Below are positions 16,111-25,093 of a stretch of 64,000 nucleotides of DNA, piece by piece. A program made the position numbers and the translations under genes. The notes beneath the pieces were generated by a model. It had not been told where the DNA came from and did no database searches. It was given only the letters and a program-made list of their open reading frames with translations. This stretch comes from Bacillus sp. AFS015802 (lineage in GTDB: Bacteria; Bacillota; Bacilli; Bacillales; Bacillaceae_B), in the NCBI RefSeq assembly GCF_002561455.1, contig NZ_NTUP01000066.1, positions 232,802 to 296,801 on the forward strand, written 5' to 3'. Every line of letters starts with the position of its first letter. Within the stretch, counting starts at the first letter, position 1.

Positions 16111-16590
16111 ATGCCAACAACAAAGAAGGAGAATCTATATTTTGGAATGATGATGTGCGCCGGAATGGTGGTGGTAATGACATTATATAACCTGCTTATC
16201 AATGGATTGATAGGGACCGTGAGCCTGGAAGGAATATTGGCTCAGCTTATCTCGGGGTTTGTGGTTGCGTTCCTCCTCGAGGTATTCATTGTCGGTCCGG
16301 TTGCGCATAAAATGGTGTTTTCTTTGCCATTCGACAAATCCAACGGTTTGTATGTGATTCTCTTTACCTCCCTGTTCATGGTGGTCGGGATGGTCAGCCT
16401 CATGTCTCTGTTTGGTTTGGGGACGGCCTATTTTTTTAACGGAATTGGAAACGAACCCATTCTGGAAAGCTATTTATCGATCGCTTCTAAAAATTTCATT
16501 TTTGCTCTCCCATTACAGCTCGTCATCATGGGACCCCTCATTCGATTTGTATTTGGCAGATTGGTGAAGAGGCAGGAAATAAGAGCTTGA
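16111..16590 (+). CDS. DUF2798 family membrane protein
   Basis: The 159-residue product has four predicted helices. It shows the DUF2798 pattern: MMMCAGMVVVMTLYNLLING in the first helix and the LPLQLVIMGPLIRFVF near the end. Two repeated halves (YNLLINGLIG... and ...LQLVIMGPLIR) are typical. ATG at 16111 has GAAGGG nine bases away. Function unknown. A possible PhoP box lies upstream. Confidence 0.7.
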   Translation: MPTTKKENLYFGMMMCAGMVVVMTLYNLLINGLIGTVSLEGILAQLISGFVVAFLLEVFIVGPVAHKMVFSLPFDKSNGLYVILFTSLFMVVGMVSLMSLFGLGTAYFFNGIGNEPILESYLSIASKNFIFALPLQLVIMGPLIRFVFGRLVKRQEIRA

Positions 16591-16599
16591 TTACTGAAA

Positions 16600-16628
16600 C
16601 AAAAAGGGTAGCCATTGCTGCCTTTTTC
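16600..16628 (+). terminator. Terminator of the DUF2798 gene
   Basis: AAAAAGGGTAGC and GCTGCCTTTTT form a hairpin with a four-base loop and T-tract. Confidence 0.8.
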
Positions 16629-16680
16629 TATCTCCACTTTTACCAATCTAACGAACGAGCTTCACAATCAATCACATTCA

Positions 16681-17198
16681 TTAAATTTTAACCGTATACC
16701 TAGGTTCTTGAATGATTCCCTCTATAATCCCGGCTGGATGCCTAAGGGTAGTATCCAACAGATAAGGTTGGTTCGACGGGGTTGATTCAAGTTTGTCCAG
16801 CAAGAACAAAGAGCGTTCGACTGAATCATCATCTCCCCTTTTCCCTATGCGTTCTATCAGTGTTTCTTTATTTGCTCTTAGTACGATATATTTCAGGGTT
16901 ACCTGTAAATCGGCAATATGATGACAAAACCAGTCCAGTTCTTCTTCTACCACGAAGTCAATGACGACATTGAAGTCATTTTGAATAAAGTTCCTGGTTA
17001 ATGATAGGATACTCTCCCACGTTAAACGCAAACGCTCCTCCCAAGACGCTTCTGATGCGAAATCAAACATGTCGAGGATAGAGTCACCCTCAAGAAGCAC
17101 ACATTTCTTAACCTGTTGAGAAAGTAATTTGGAAGTGGTTGATTTTCCAACCCGACTGGACCTGAAAGAAGATAAATGCTTTTGGTTTCTGCTGTCAC
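16681..17198 (-). pseudogene. P-loop kinase-like gene with a frameshift inside Walker A
   Basis: From GTG 17198 (GGAAGGAT upstream) the frame reads TAETKSIYLLSGPVG and then loses sense; one base over, the continuing frame reads VGKSTTSKLLSQQV to the stop at 16681. Joined, they give a textbook GPVG(V)GKST P-loop. One base is missing near 17148-17153. The remaining protein keeps helix-rich kinase features (VVIDFVVEEELDWF, LIERIGKRGDDD). The ATG at 17208 opens an unrelated N-terminus, so the frameshift reading is preferred. Confidence 0.6.
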
Positions 17199-17397
17199 GT
17201 TTGAACATCCTTCCTATTCCATTTCATTCATTACAATCAGCATATCACCCTTCTCACTTCAGTAGAAGTCTGTTTATCCTCATGAAGCAGCCAGGAGCTT
17301 TTATCAAACAGGAATGAAAACTTGGGAATATTCTAAACTTTTCAATCATTAAAAAGGGAAAATATGTTAAAGTGAATATAGAAAGGGAGGGGTACTC

Positions 17398-17844
17398 ATG
17401 TCATATGAAAAAGTGGAAAAAACGTTCCGTATGGTAGGGTTGAAAGGGGAAGGAACCTTTGCCGACTTCGGTACGGAGGTGCCGAAATTGGCCGGGCAGC
17501 TTCTGGAAAAGTTACATGAAGTAAACGCGGTGACGGGTCCAGAAATCGCTCTTTATGAACCCAAGAGGGATGAGAATCATTTGAAAGGGATTTATTATGT
17601 CGGGATCACAGTGGAAGAACCCCTCACCGACCTTCCTGAAGAGATGACGTATCTCGAACTGAAGGAAGATTATGCGACAACAAAAGGAGATGTCCATCAC
17701 GTAGGCGATCTACACAGCCATTTAGTGAAGTGGATAGATGAAAAAGGATATCAGCGAAAAGCGGATGCGTATATCGTTGAGACGTATCGCCCAACAGAAG
17801 ATGATGGGGAAGAAGTAGTGGTGTACTTGCCGCTTCAACCATAA
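17398..17844 (+). CDS. GyrI-like effector-binding domain protein
   Basis: The 148-residue stand-alone protein matches the GyrI-like/AraC effector-binding fold: TFRMVGLKGEGTFADFG near the start, the central GIYYVGITVEEP (about 63-74), and the C-terminal ADAYIVETYRPTEDDGEEVVVYLPLQ, including the usual E-x-Y and final YLPL strand. Members bind drugs or gyrase inhibitors. It is 17 bp upstream of an HD-domain hydrolase, likely the same transcript. Confidence 0.75.
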   Translation: MSYEKVEKTFRMVGLKGEGTFADFGTEVPKLAGQLLEKLHEVNAVTGPEIALYEPKRDENHLKGIYYVGITVEEPLTDLPEEMTYLELKEDYATTKGDVHHVGDLHSHLVKWIDEKGYQRKADAYIVETYRPTEDDGEEVVVYLPLQP

Positions 17845-17861
17845 AAAAAGGAGAAACCAAC

Positions 17862-18488
17862 ATGGGGACAGATCTTGTACATATATTAGAACTGATCAAA
17901 CTGGGAGAAAAGCTTAAATCCGAAATGAGACACAGCTGGCTCTCGAACGGCAGACAGGAAAGCGTCGCCGAGCATACATGGAGGGTTTCCCTGATGGCCA
18001 TGTTAATAGAACCATATTTAACAGGGAAAGTGGATACGGCGAAATTATTAAAGATGATCATCATCCACGATCTCGTCGAAGCAGAAGCCGGTGACATTCC
18101 GGCGTTTGATACGATGGATGACTCAGAAACAAAAAAGCAAAAGTTACTCAGTGAGAGGAAGTCCATTGAGAGGATTAGAGATATGCTGGGAAATGCCTTA
18201 GGCGAAGAATTTTACGAACTTTGGCATGAATTTGAAGAGAAAGAAACATATGAAGCCAAGGTCGCCAATGCATTGGATAAATTGGAAGCCCAGATCCAGC
18301 ATAATGAAGCGGATATTTCTACGTGGCTTGAAGTTGAACACAGAATGAGTTTTATGATGGATAAGCATGTCGGGTTTGATCATACACTTCAGATGTTAAA
18401 AAATCTCATTGAAGATGAGGCAGATTTGAAGTTGAGGGAAGCTGGGATTGATACGGAGAAATTGAAAGCTTTGAAGGCGAATGTGTGA
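17862..18488 (+). CDS. HD-domain hydrolase (YfbR/HDDC2-like 5'-deoxynucleotidase)
   Basis: The 208-residue protein carries the metal-binding H...HD...D set: His38 (AEHTWR), His69-Asp70 (IIHDLVEAEAGD), and a later Asp in ANALDKLEAQIQHNE. This matches HDDC2/YfbR proteins that dephosphorylate deoxynucleoside 5'-monophosphates. It follows the GyrI-like gene with a GGAGAAACC leader. Substrate not proven. Confidence 0.75.
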   Translation: MGTDLVHILELIKLGEKLKSEMRHSWLSNGRQESVAEHTWRVSLMAMLIEPYLTGKVDTAKLLKMIIIHDLVEAEAGDIPAFDTMDDSETKKQKLLSERKSIERIRDMLGNALGEEFYELWHEFEEKETYEAKVANALDKLEAQIQHNEADISTWLEVEHRMSFMMDKHVGFDHTLQMLKNLIEDEADLKLREAGIDTEKLKALKANV

Positions 18489-18618
18489 GTCAGCCAAAAA
18501 AATGAATGTGCAAATTGTCTTATTTTAAAATAATTGGATGGTTAAACAAGACGGTCAGTGGATATGCATACTTCTATGGGCATATAGATATGAACAGGAA
18601 CTGACAGGGAGGCATTCA

Positions 18619-18891
18619 ATGATGTCATTTAACATAGTTTCGCTGTTACTGATCGGAACGGTTGCGGCATGTGCTTTACAGGCTTTGCAAAAATACGAAA
18701 AAATCGGTTCTTTTTTTAATGTGAAGCTCTTTTTCGCTCTTACCCTTCTGTCTGCAGCATGCTGGATCATTGGTTTGGCCATAGGGGGATGGGGTGGCAT
18801 GAGCCTCACCTCTGTAGGACTGAATGGTCTGGTGGTGGCTGTTTCAGGGCTGGTTAGTTCATTTCTTTTGAATATGGTGTTGGGGAAATAA
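18619..18891 (+). CDS. Small membrane protein, YesK-like
   Basis: The product is about 90 residues with three hydrophobic helices and a GGWGGM turn between the second and third, as in the 31613 protein (GGWEGM). ATG at 18619 (or 18622) follows CAGGGAGG. YesK-like assignment is by eye. An AAAATAATTGG motif lies 81 bp upstream but lacks a -35 at 17 bp. Confidence 0.45.
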   Translation: MMSFNIVSLLLIGTVAACALQALQKYEKIGSFFNVKLFFALTLLSAACWIIGLAIGGWGGMSLTSVGLNGLVVAVSGLVSSFLLNMVLGK

Positions 18892-18971
18892 AAAAAAGAA
18901 CCGTTTGCTCCACTGAGTGACGAATGATTTTTGCTTCAACATATGTAGGTATGAGAAGGGGAGGGGTTTAG

Positions 18972-19223
18972 TTGAAAAAAATCCTGAGTGTTGGTTCATT
19001 CATTTTCTTTCTAATTGGTCTTGGATTATATAGTTTCTCTCTTTTAGGAAAGGACACATTCTTACTACCATCTGTCATCATCGCAGCCATTGGTTTTGTG
19101 GCAGCCTTGTTTGGTGAAAAAGTAATCTATAGAAAGCTCGGCTTGTTTGGAAATGGCCTCATATTGGTGGTTGGGCTGCTGATTCCCTTTATTGTGACGA
19201 CGTTTTTTTGGAATAAACCTTGA
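18972..19223 (+). CDS. Small three-helix membrane protein (83 aa)
   Basis: TTG at 18972 follows GGGGAGGGG. The product has a short basic N-terminus and three hydrophobic helices (about 5-24, 30-47, 59-78). No motif is recognised. A REP-like element and terminator follow. Confidence 0.55.
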   Translation: MKKILSVGSFIFFLIGLGLYSFSLLGKDTFLLPSVIIAAIGFVAALFGEKVIYRKLGLFGNGLILVVGLLIPFIVTTFFWNKP

Positions 19224-19230
19224 GTGAACC

Positions 19231-19285
19231 ACGGGGACAGGTACCTTGGTCCACTCCTGGGAGATGAGTGGGGACGGACCTTTTC
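19231..19285. repeat. REP-like palindromic element, copy 2
   Basis: ACCACGGGGACAGGTACCTTGGT is an imperfect palindrome sharing GGGGACAGGTNCCTTGG with copy 1 at 490. GGGGACGGACCTTTT follows 35 bp later as a degenerate second copy. Confidence 0.55.
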
Positions 19286-19318
19286 TTATATAAGAAAGCA
19301 ATGTCCTGATCCTTTCAA

Positions 19319-19353
19319 TAAAAAGAGCTTATCCAAAAGGGTAAGCTTTTTCT
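19319..19353 (+). terminator. Intrinsic terminator
   Basis: AAAGAGCTTATCC pairs with GGGTAAGCTTTTT. It insulates the detoxification operon from the upstream small gene. Confidence 0.75.
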
Positions 19354-19364
19354 GTAGATTCATC

Positions 19365-19396
19365 TTGAGTATTTTTCTTAATTTTGAAATAATTGG
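19365..19396 (+). promoter_or_regulatory. Extended -10 promoter, TGAAATAATTGG class, copy 2
   Basis: TTGAGT (19365-19370), 17-bp spacer, AATAAT (19388-19393) inside TTTTGAAATAATTGG. It drives the metallo-beta-lactamase-fold gene 60 bp downstream. Confidence 0.6.
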
Positions 19397-19455
19397 TATA
19401 AAGTGTTGCGGTAGCCAGCAAAGTTCCGGTACTGAGGGTGAGAAGGTTGAGGGAA

Positions 19456-20400
19456 ATGATCAAAGACACAGAATTTTTTAGTGTGTACAGCTTATGCGAC
19501 GGAGTCTATGCCGTTATCGCGAAGCCGGGCCGGGGCGCCTGGAGTAATGCGGGGATCGTAGACATGGGCGATGAGTTGCTGATTTACGATTCATTGGCCA
19601 CTCCTTCCGCCGGGTATGAGTTACGGAGGGTGGCTGAAGAAATCACTGGGAAAAAAGTAAAGCTCCTGATCAACAGTCATTACCACGGAGATCACGTGTT
19701 CGGAAATCAAGCATTTGCGGATACAACGATTATCTCCACATCCCTCACAAGGGAATGGTGTGAAGATAAAAATAAAATCGTGGATGTGAAGAAAGAAATA
19801 GAAGAAACGGAAGAATATTTGAAGAAGCTGAAAGGTCAGATCGAAATCACTTCAAATAAAGTCATGAAGGCGAGTCTCACTAATCAATACAATGAAATGT
19901 CCGCCATCCTGCGAGACGTACCGACTATGAGGCTCGTGCTCCCGACCGTTCTTTTTGAAGATAAATTGGTGATACAAGGTGCCGATCGAACGGTAGAGCT
20001 GCACTGCTTGGGAGGAGGCCATACCCCTAGCGACACCTTTCTGTACTTACCACAGGAGAAGATCGGGTTTATGGGTGACCTGGTCACGGTCGATTTGCAT
20101 GTACCGATTGATGACCCTGAAGCATTTAGTTCCATTTTAAAAGAGGTGAAACAACTGGGGATGGAGGCTGTCGTGCCTGGTCATGGGGATCCAGGGGGAA
20201 ATGAATTGGTAAGTACAATGCAAAAGTATGTAGACTTCTTGATTCGAAAATCAAAAGAAGCCGTGACGAATCATGTGTCCCTTGAAGACTTTGTTTCAAA
20301 TTTGGAAGTACCAGATGAGTATGCGGAATGGAAAGGTGTTTCTGGAATGAAGGGGAATCTTTCAAAAGTGTACGGATACTACAACGGAAAAAGTGGGTGA
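19456..20400 (+). CDS. Metallo-beta-lactamase fold hydrolase
   Basis: The product is about 314 residues. The metal site NSHYHGDH is at residues 73-80 (His75, His77, Asp79, His80), with later GGGHTPSDT, FMGDLV and PGHGDPG supplying the remaining His and Asp ligands. An inserted coiled segment (about 112-150, KKEIEETEEYLKKLK) lies between the metal motifs. Substrate unknown. First gene of an operon with an APH-like kinase, a DinB protein and a GNAT. ATG at 19456 was chosen over GTG 19438. Confidence 0.8.
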   Translation: MIKDTEFFSVYSLCDGVYAVIAKPGRGAWSNAGIVDMGDELLIYDSLATPSAGYELRRVAEEITGKKVKLLINSHYHGDHVFGNQAFADTTIISTSLTREWCEDKNKIVDVKKEIEETEEYLKKLKGQIEITSNKVMKASLTNQYNEMSAILRDVPTMRLVLPTVLFEDKLVIQGADRTVELHCLGGGHTPSDTFLYLPQEKIGFMGDLVTVDLHVPIDDPEAFSSILKEVKQLGMEAVVPGHGDPGGNELVSTMQKYVDFLIRKSKEAVTNHVSLEDFVSNLEVPDEYAEWKGVSGMKGNLSKVYGYYNGKSG

Positions 20401-20405
20401 ATTTG

Positions 20406-21146
20406 ATGGATTTAGGCACTCCTATGGCCATAGGAAATACGGCAAACGTATATGTGGTTGAAAACAAGGTCTTCAAAGTGTTTCATGATTCCTTATCGGA
20501 TACAGAATCCGCTCATGAGGCTTATAAGCAAAAGTATGCTTTTTCGTGTGGCCTTTCTGTACCGGAAATAGTGGATGTAACCAGAATAGATGGCAAACAG
20601 GTCATCATCATGGAACATATAAAAGGGCGGACGGTAGGAGACATTCTAACGGAGAACATGGATAAAGCGGAATATTATATGAACATTTCCGTCGATATAC
20701 AAATGAACATACATAAGATCAAAGCGGATACCATCGAACCCATGTCTGAGAAATTAAACCGTCAAATAGCATCTGCCCCCCACTTGGATGTAGAACGTAA
20801 GTCTGCCTTAATCAAAAAACTAGATTCAATGACCTTCGAGGAAAGGCTCTGTCATGGGGATTTTCATTTATTCAACTTGATCATGTCGGATCATGAAGTC
20901 GCCATTATCGACTGGGTCGATTCCAGCAGAGGGGACATCCGGGCGGACGTTTATCGGACATATCTTTTATATTCCCAGGTTTCACCCGAATTGGCAGAGA
21001 TGTATATGCGTCTCTATTGTGAAAAGAGCGGATTGCCAAGAGCGGAAATCGATCAATGGGCCCCCATGATAGCCGCAGCAAGATTGTCTGAAGGTGTGTC
21101 TTCGGAGGATCCCAAGCGTCTGTTGGATATTGTCCAACAGCTTTGA
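20406..21146 (+). CDS. Aminoglycoside phosphotransferase (APH)-family kinase
   Basis: The 246-residue protein has the choline/aminoglycoside kinase core: catalytic loop HGDFHLFN (150-157) and the metal-binding IIDWVDSS (Asp169). The N-lobe ATP-binding region is MAIGNTANVY with FKVF. The protein is shorter than classical APH(3') enzymes, so the substrate may be another small alcohol or drug. The start follows the upstream stop by five bases. Confidence 0.75.
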   Translation: MDLGTPMAIGNTANVYVVENKVFKVFHDSLSDTESAHEAYKQKYAFSCGLSVPEIVDVTRIDGKQVIIMEHIKGRTVGDILTENMDKAEYYMNISVDIQMNIHKIKADTIEPMSEKLNRQIASAPHLDVERKSALIKKLDSMTFEERLCHGDFHLFNLIMSDHEVAIIDWVDSSRGDIRADVYRTYLLYSQVSPELAEMYMRLYCEKSGLPRAEIDQWAPMIAAARLSEGVSSEDPKRLLDIVQQL

Positions 21147-21176
21147 TGGTGAAAAGAATCATGACCGTAAAAGGAG

Positions 21177-21659
21177 ATGAATGGAGTGAAAGAGGATCAA
21201 TTATTCAACCAGATGAATATGTGGAGGGGCTGGACGGTTGACTACCTTGGTACGATCCCAGAGGAAATGGCCGATCACATTCCATCTGGATACAACAACA
21301 ATATCCGGTGGAATGCAGGTCATATTTTAGTGGGGTGGGATCATACGATGTTTCCGGCTATTAATCAAAAGAGGCGATTGCCGGATTCGTATCACAGGAT
21401 GTTTCCGAGAGAAAGTAAGCCGCTGGACTGGACGGAAAAGCCTCCCTCAATGGATAAGCTGATTAAAGAGTTGGCTGAACAGGCCCTTTTTATTGAAGAA
21501 GCATGCAGGGGCCGGCTTGACGAACCGCTGAAGGAATCCTTTTTGGGGATGAAAACAGTCGGGGACATGGTTATTTTTCATATGAACCATGAAAGCCTTC
21601 ATATGGGAATCATCAAAAGCATGAAGCAGGCTCTCTCAGTGAAAGGGGTGACAGGATGA
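21177..21659 (+). CDS. DinB-like four-helix metalloenzyme
   Basis: The product is about 157-160 residues with the DinB/YfiT metal ligands: His in NAGHILVGWDH (about 48) and the pair in HMNHESLHMG (about 138-145). In Bacillaceae such proteins act as bacillithiol transferases or related detoxifying enzymes. ATG 21177 abuts AAAGGAG, so the GTG at 21186 may be the actual start. The stop overlaps the next GNAT start. Confidence 0.75.
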   Translation: MNGVKEDQLFNQMNMWRGWTVDYLGTIPEEMADHIPSGYNNNIRWNAGHILVGWDHTMFPAINQKRRLPDSYHRMFPRESKPLDWTEKPPSMDKLIKELAEQALFIEEACRGRLDEPLKESFLGMKTVGDMVIFHMNHESLHMGIIKSMKQALSVKGVTG

Positions 21660-22141
21660 AGTACATCATACGCAAAATGGAAAACGGGGATATCGACCAG
21701 GTGCAGGACGTGGCAAGAACAAGCTGGAATACTACATACGAAGACATCATTCCCCACAAGATCCAGGAACGTTTCCTGGACTCTGCATACAGCGATGACA
21801 TGATGCGAAAGCGTCTGGACGTTTCTTCCCTGTATGTTGCTGAAATAGACGGAAAGATTGTCGGATTCGCTAATTTCTCTCCTGTAAAAGAAAAGGGGGA
21901 GGTGGAATTAGGGGCCATTTACTTGTATCAGGAATATCAGGGCAATGGGATTGGAACAGCCCTGCTTCAAGAAGGCATAAAGGACTTACATGGTGCCAGG
22001 TCAGTGTATATCAGTGTAGAAAAAGAAAATAAGACAGGAACACATTTTTACCGGGCCAAAGGATTTGACATCGTCTCAGAGTTTGATGACGATCTTGAAG
22101 GTCATATAACGAGGATGTATAGAATGGTTTTGACTGTATAA
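21656..22141 (+). CDS. GNAT family N-acetyltransferase
   Basis: The 161-residue protein has the acetyl-CoA pyrophosphate-binding signature QEYQGNGIGTALL (about 92-104) and the closing FYRAKGFDIVSE. It overlaps the DinB gene by four bases (ATGA), closing the operon that starts at 19456. Acetyl acceptor unknown. Confidence 0.85.
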   Translation: MKYIIRKMENGDIDQVQDVARTSWNTTYEDIIPHKIQERFLDSAYSDDMMRKRLDVSSLYVAEIDGKIVGFANFSPVKEKGEVELGAIYLYQEYQGNGIGTALLQEGIKDLHGARSVYISVEKENKTGTHFYRAKGFDIVSEFDDDLEGHITRMYRMVLTV

Positions 22142-22204
22142 GGGTGCGTTTCGGGAAGTAATGGTTCATTAATTTAGCACAATCATATTTGGAGGGGATT
22201 TTAC

Positions 22205-22624
22205 ATGAAAGAAACATTATTAAGAATCGGAACAACGTATATTCCAGTTACAAATGTGGAGCGTTCAACCGAGTGGTACGTAACGAAATTGGATGCAGAA
22301 GTAAGCTACAAAGATGAAGATAAAGCGATTTTGAATCTTGCAAACCAAAGTATGTTCCTTGTTAAATCAAAGGAAAATCAAACGGCTAATTTCATAGATG
22401 TTCATGGTGAGGAACGTTTTTCCTTAACATTTGAAGTGAACGGGTTGGATGCTTTACAAACCCTCCATGGGGACTTTATCAGTAGTGGGATTGTAGTCGG
22501 GGAAATCGAAAACAGGGGTCACTCCGGAAGGAATTTTGTTTTCTACGATCCAGACGGGAATAAATTCGATGTGTGGAGTGAGCTCAGTCCGGTTTTCAGG
22601 GAGAAATATGTGATTCCCCAATAA
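22205..22624 (+). CDS. VOC family protein (glyoxalase/bleomycin-resistance fold)
   Basis: The 139-residue protein has two beta-alpha-beta-beta-beta modules with the usual TYIPVTNVERSTEWYV near the start and FYDPDGNKFDVWSE near the end. GGAGGGG precedes the ATG. Such proteins are metal-dependent lyases, dioxygenases or drug-binding proteins. It is followed 41 bp later by another GNAT. Confidence 0.8.
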   Translation: MKETLLRIGTTYIPVTNVERSTEWYVTKLDAEVSYKDEDKAILNLANQSMFLVKSKENQTANFIDVHGEERFSLTFEVNGLDALQTLHGDFISSGIVVGEIENRGHSGRNFVFYDPDGNKFDVWSELSPVFREKYVIPQ

Positions 22625-22665
22625 TCCTTAACATTGAGGGAAAGTTGAGTAGGTAGGAGATTGTT

Positions 22666-23130
22666 ATGACTTTTACATTTGAAATGATGAATCAGGAACA
22701 AGCCGAAGACATTGCCTATAATTGGCACTATGATGGAGAATATTCTTTTTATGATATGGAAGCCGATGAAGATGATTTAGCTGAATTTTTAGACTCAGGC
22801 ACTAGAGGTGACTCTGTGTTTGCCGTTCTGAAAGAGGATGAACTTATTGGGTTTTTCAGTATTAATAAAGTGGGTCCGGACATATGTGATATAGGATTAG
22901 GGTTGAGACCGGATTTGACTGGTAAAGGAATGGGGTTGGAGTTTTTGAATTCTGGTATTGATTTCGTCCAGTCAAGATTCAATCCCGTAAAGATTACGTT
23001 ATCAGTAGCAACTTTTAATCAAAGGGCCATAAAAACGTACAGAAGAATAGGGTTTAAGGATATTGAAACTTTTATGCAAGATACGAATGGAAGCACTTTT
23101 GAATTTTTGAAAATGGGGTTCGAGTGCTGA
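22666..23130 (+). CDS. GNAT family N-acetyltransferase
   Basis: The 154-residue protein has motif A as LGLRPDLTGKGMGLEFL (about 79-95) and the motif B region TFNQRAIKTYRRIGFKD. It resembles RimI/YjdJ-like small GNATs; acceptor unknown. Confidence 0.8.
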   Translation: MTFTFEMMNQEQAEDIAYNWHYDGEYSFYDMEADEDDLAEFLDSGTRGDSVFAVLKEDELIGFFSINKVGPDICDIGLGLRPDLTGKGMGLEFLNSGIDFVQSRFNPVKITLSVATFNQRAIKTYRRIGFKDIETFMQDTNGSTFEFLKMGFEC

Positions 23131-23231
23131 GTTGGTCTTGTATCTATATCATTGGCACTCCATCTTCAGGCGCTTTTCCCGGGAGAAACAATTAAAGTAG
23201 GTTATCGTTTGAAAAATAAACATATGAAAAA

Positions 23232-23284
23232 GAAAAGGTGACTCCTACATCCTACTTCAAGTGGACAAGGGATTCACCTTTTTG
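23232..23284 (-). terminator. Terminator of the SGNH hydrolase gene
   Basis: On the minus strand GGTGAATCC pairs with GGAGTCACC, followed by TTTTCTTTTTC. The loop is long (about 25 nt). Confidence 0.65.
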
Positions 23285-23288
23285 GGGA

Positions 23289-24059
23289 TTATTGTATAAC
23301 GTTTTTTTCAATCACAAGTGACAGACTATCAGCTATTTGCTGATAAGTAGCATCATTTGGATGGAAGTTGTCACTTGAAAGATCGCGTTTGGCATCCGTA
23401 ATCAAATTGAAGGTATCCACCACTTGAACGTCGTATTTCAAGCCTAATGTGCGGGCGGATTCATTCCATTTTTGGATGACAGAATCAAAGGAATCCCCGT
23501 CCGGTAATTCCTTAAAGGGATTATATAGTCCCATATAGAGGATGACGGCATCCTTATTTATGTCACGAATGGTTTTAAACGTTTTTTCCAGGTTAGGAAT
23601 TTCGGTTTCCAGAATGTCAAGGGCGGCAGCTTCTGAATAATTGTTTAAAATCTCACCGGAATTAAAGAGGTTATTTCCACCGATCGTGATGGAAATGATT
23701 TTGGCGTCCTTAAGAGATCGCTTGACCTCCTTTTGTTCTAACTGGGCCAGTAAATCTTCAATCCTGGCACCCCGTATACCTAAGTTTTGGTACCGCTCCA
23801 CCGTATTGGTTTCTTTAAGTGAATCTCCAACCAGCGGGACAAAGCCTTCTCCTTTTGAAGATCCCACCCCTCTTGTCAATGAGTCGCCAAGTGCAATATA
23901 CGTTTCTCCAGGAGTAGCGGGAGCTTCTTCTGATTCTGCTGCTATCTTCTCTTGGGGAGGGTTGGCGATATCCGAATAGGCTCTTGCAAATCCATAACCA
24001 AATAGGACGGTCAGCGCAAGGGAAAGGGTGATAAATAGTTGCCACATCCATTTTTTCAT
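23289..24059 (-). CDS. Membrane-anchored SGNH/GDSL hydrolase
   Basis: The 256-residue protein has an N-terminal membrane anchor (about 7-26) and the SGNH catalytic blocks: GDSLT with nucleophile Ser60 (block I), a Gly in NLGIRG (block II), GGNN (127-130, block III) and DNFHPND with Asp230 and His233 (block V). It resembles Bacillus YpmR/LipC-type esterases acting outside the membrane. Start at 24059 follows AGAAGGAGAGA. Divergent from the ABC exporter. Confidence 0.8.
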   Translation of the reverse strand: MKKWMWQLFITLSLALTVLFGYGFARAYSDIANPPQEKIAAESEEAPATPGETYIALGDSLTRGVGSSKGEGFVPLVGDSLKETNTVERYQNLGIRGARIEDLLAQLEQKEVKRSLKDAKIISITIGGNNLFNSGEILNNYSEAAALDILETEIPNLEKTFKTIRDINKDAVILYMGLYNPFKELPDGDSFDSVIQKWNESARTLGLKYDVQVVDTFNLITDAKRDLSSDNFHPNDATYQQIADSLSLVIEKNVIQ

Positions 24060-24166
24060 CTCTAAAATCTCTCCTTCTATTATGATTGTACCAACTTTTA
24101 CTCATGCTGAGTATTGAAAAGAGCAATTGAGAAAAAAGTTCGTTAGAATAGATGTAGGGTGATGAT

Positions 24167-25093
24167 ATGAGCATAAAGCCAACTGTTCAATTGAAAAACG
24201 TAACGAAAGTAATAGGGAAAAAGACGATTATTGATAATATATCATTTGACATCTATCCAGGAGAAGTATTTGGATTCCTTGGGCCCAATGGTGCCGGGAA
24301 AACGACTACGATCCGGATGATCGTCGGTCTGATCAAGCCAACATCGGGAGTCATCAAAATCTGTGACTTTGATGTGAGAAAGCAATTTGTACAGGCGATG
24401 CAGCGCCTCGGTTCGATCGTAGAAAATCCAGAATTATATAAGTATTTGAGCGGTCGGGAAAATCTGCAGCTATTTGCACGGATGCTGCCTGATGTGGACA
24501 GTGAACGAATACAGGAGGTCATTGATCTGGTTGATCTGACTGCACGAATTGATGACCAGGTACAGACCTATTCACTTGGGATGCGTCAGAGGCTCGGGAT
24601 TGCACAAGCATTGTTGGGCCGGCCGGATGTGCTTATCTTGGATGAACCTACGAATGGGTTGGATCCAATGGGCATAAAGGACCTTCGTACATTTATCAGG
24701 AAACTGGTCGACGAAACGGGTCTTTCCGTTCTTGTATCCAGTCATATATTAAGTGAAATCGAAATGCTTGCCGATCGAGTGGCGATCATGAGCCGTGGGA
24801 GAATCGTGAAGGTAGGCACGGTAAGAGATTTAGTGGATGCATTGTCATCAGGTGTGGACTGGAGAGTCAATGATGCTTTTCGTGCACTTGATCTCTTTAA
24901 AGCATCTCCCTATGTCCAATCTGCAGAACTGTACGATGATCATACGATCCATACTCTTATGGATGAAAACAAGACGTCGCTCCTGAATGAATCTTTACTA
25001 CAGGCGGGAATCGAGGTATGGACAATTGAAAGGAAGGTCCAGACATTGGAGGACTTATTTATTCGTTTGACAGGGGGCGATCATATTGTCTAA
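24167..25093 (+). CDS. ABC transporter ATP-binding protein (BcrA-like)
   Basis: The 308-residue ATPase has Walker A GPNGAGKTT (39-47), signature YSLGMRQRL (135-143) and Walker B VLILDEP (155-161). A C-terminal extension after residue 220 and the HILSEIEMLADRVAIMSRG stretch are typical of BcrA/YtrB-like ABC-2 exporter ATPases. It overlaps the permease gene by eight bases. Substrate is likely a peptide antibiotic or lipid, not determinable. Confidence 0.85.
   Translation: MSIKPTVQLKNVTKVIGKKTIIDNISFDIYPGEVFGFLGPNGAGKTTTIRMIVGLIKPTSGVIKICDFDVRKQFVQAMQRLGSIVENPELYKYLSGRENLQLFARMLPDVDSERIQEVIDLVDLTARIDDQVQTYSLGMRQRLGIAQALLGRPDVLILDEPTNGLDPMGIKDLRTFIRKLVDETGLSVLVSSHILSEIEMLADRVAIMSRGRIVKVGTVRDLVDALSSGVDWRVNDAFRALDLFKASPYVQSAELYDDHTIHTLMDENKTSLLNESLLQAGIEVWTIERKVQTLEDLFIRLTGGDHIV

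Noticed and set aside
18523-18538. Another copy of the TGAAATAATTGG promoter
   Set aside because: The upstream 17-bp position lacks a -35 hexamer and TG is missing, so it is only mentioned as a relative of the motif.
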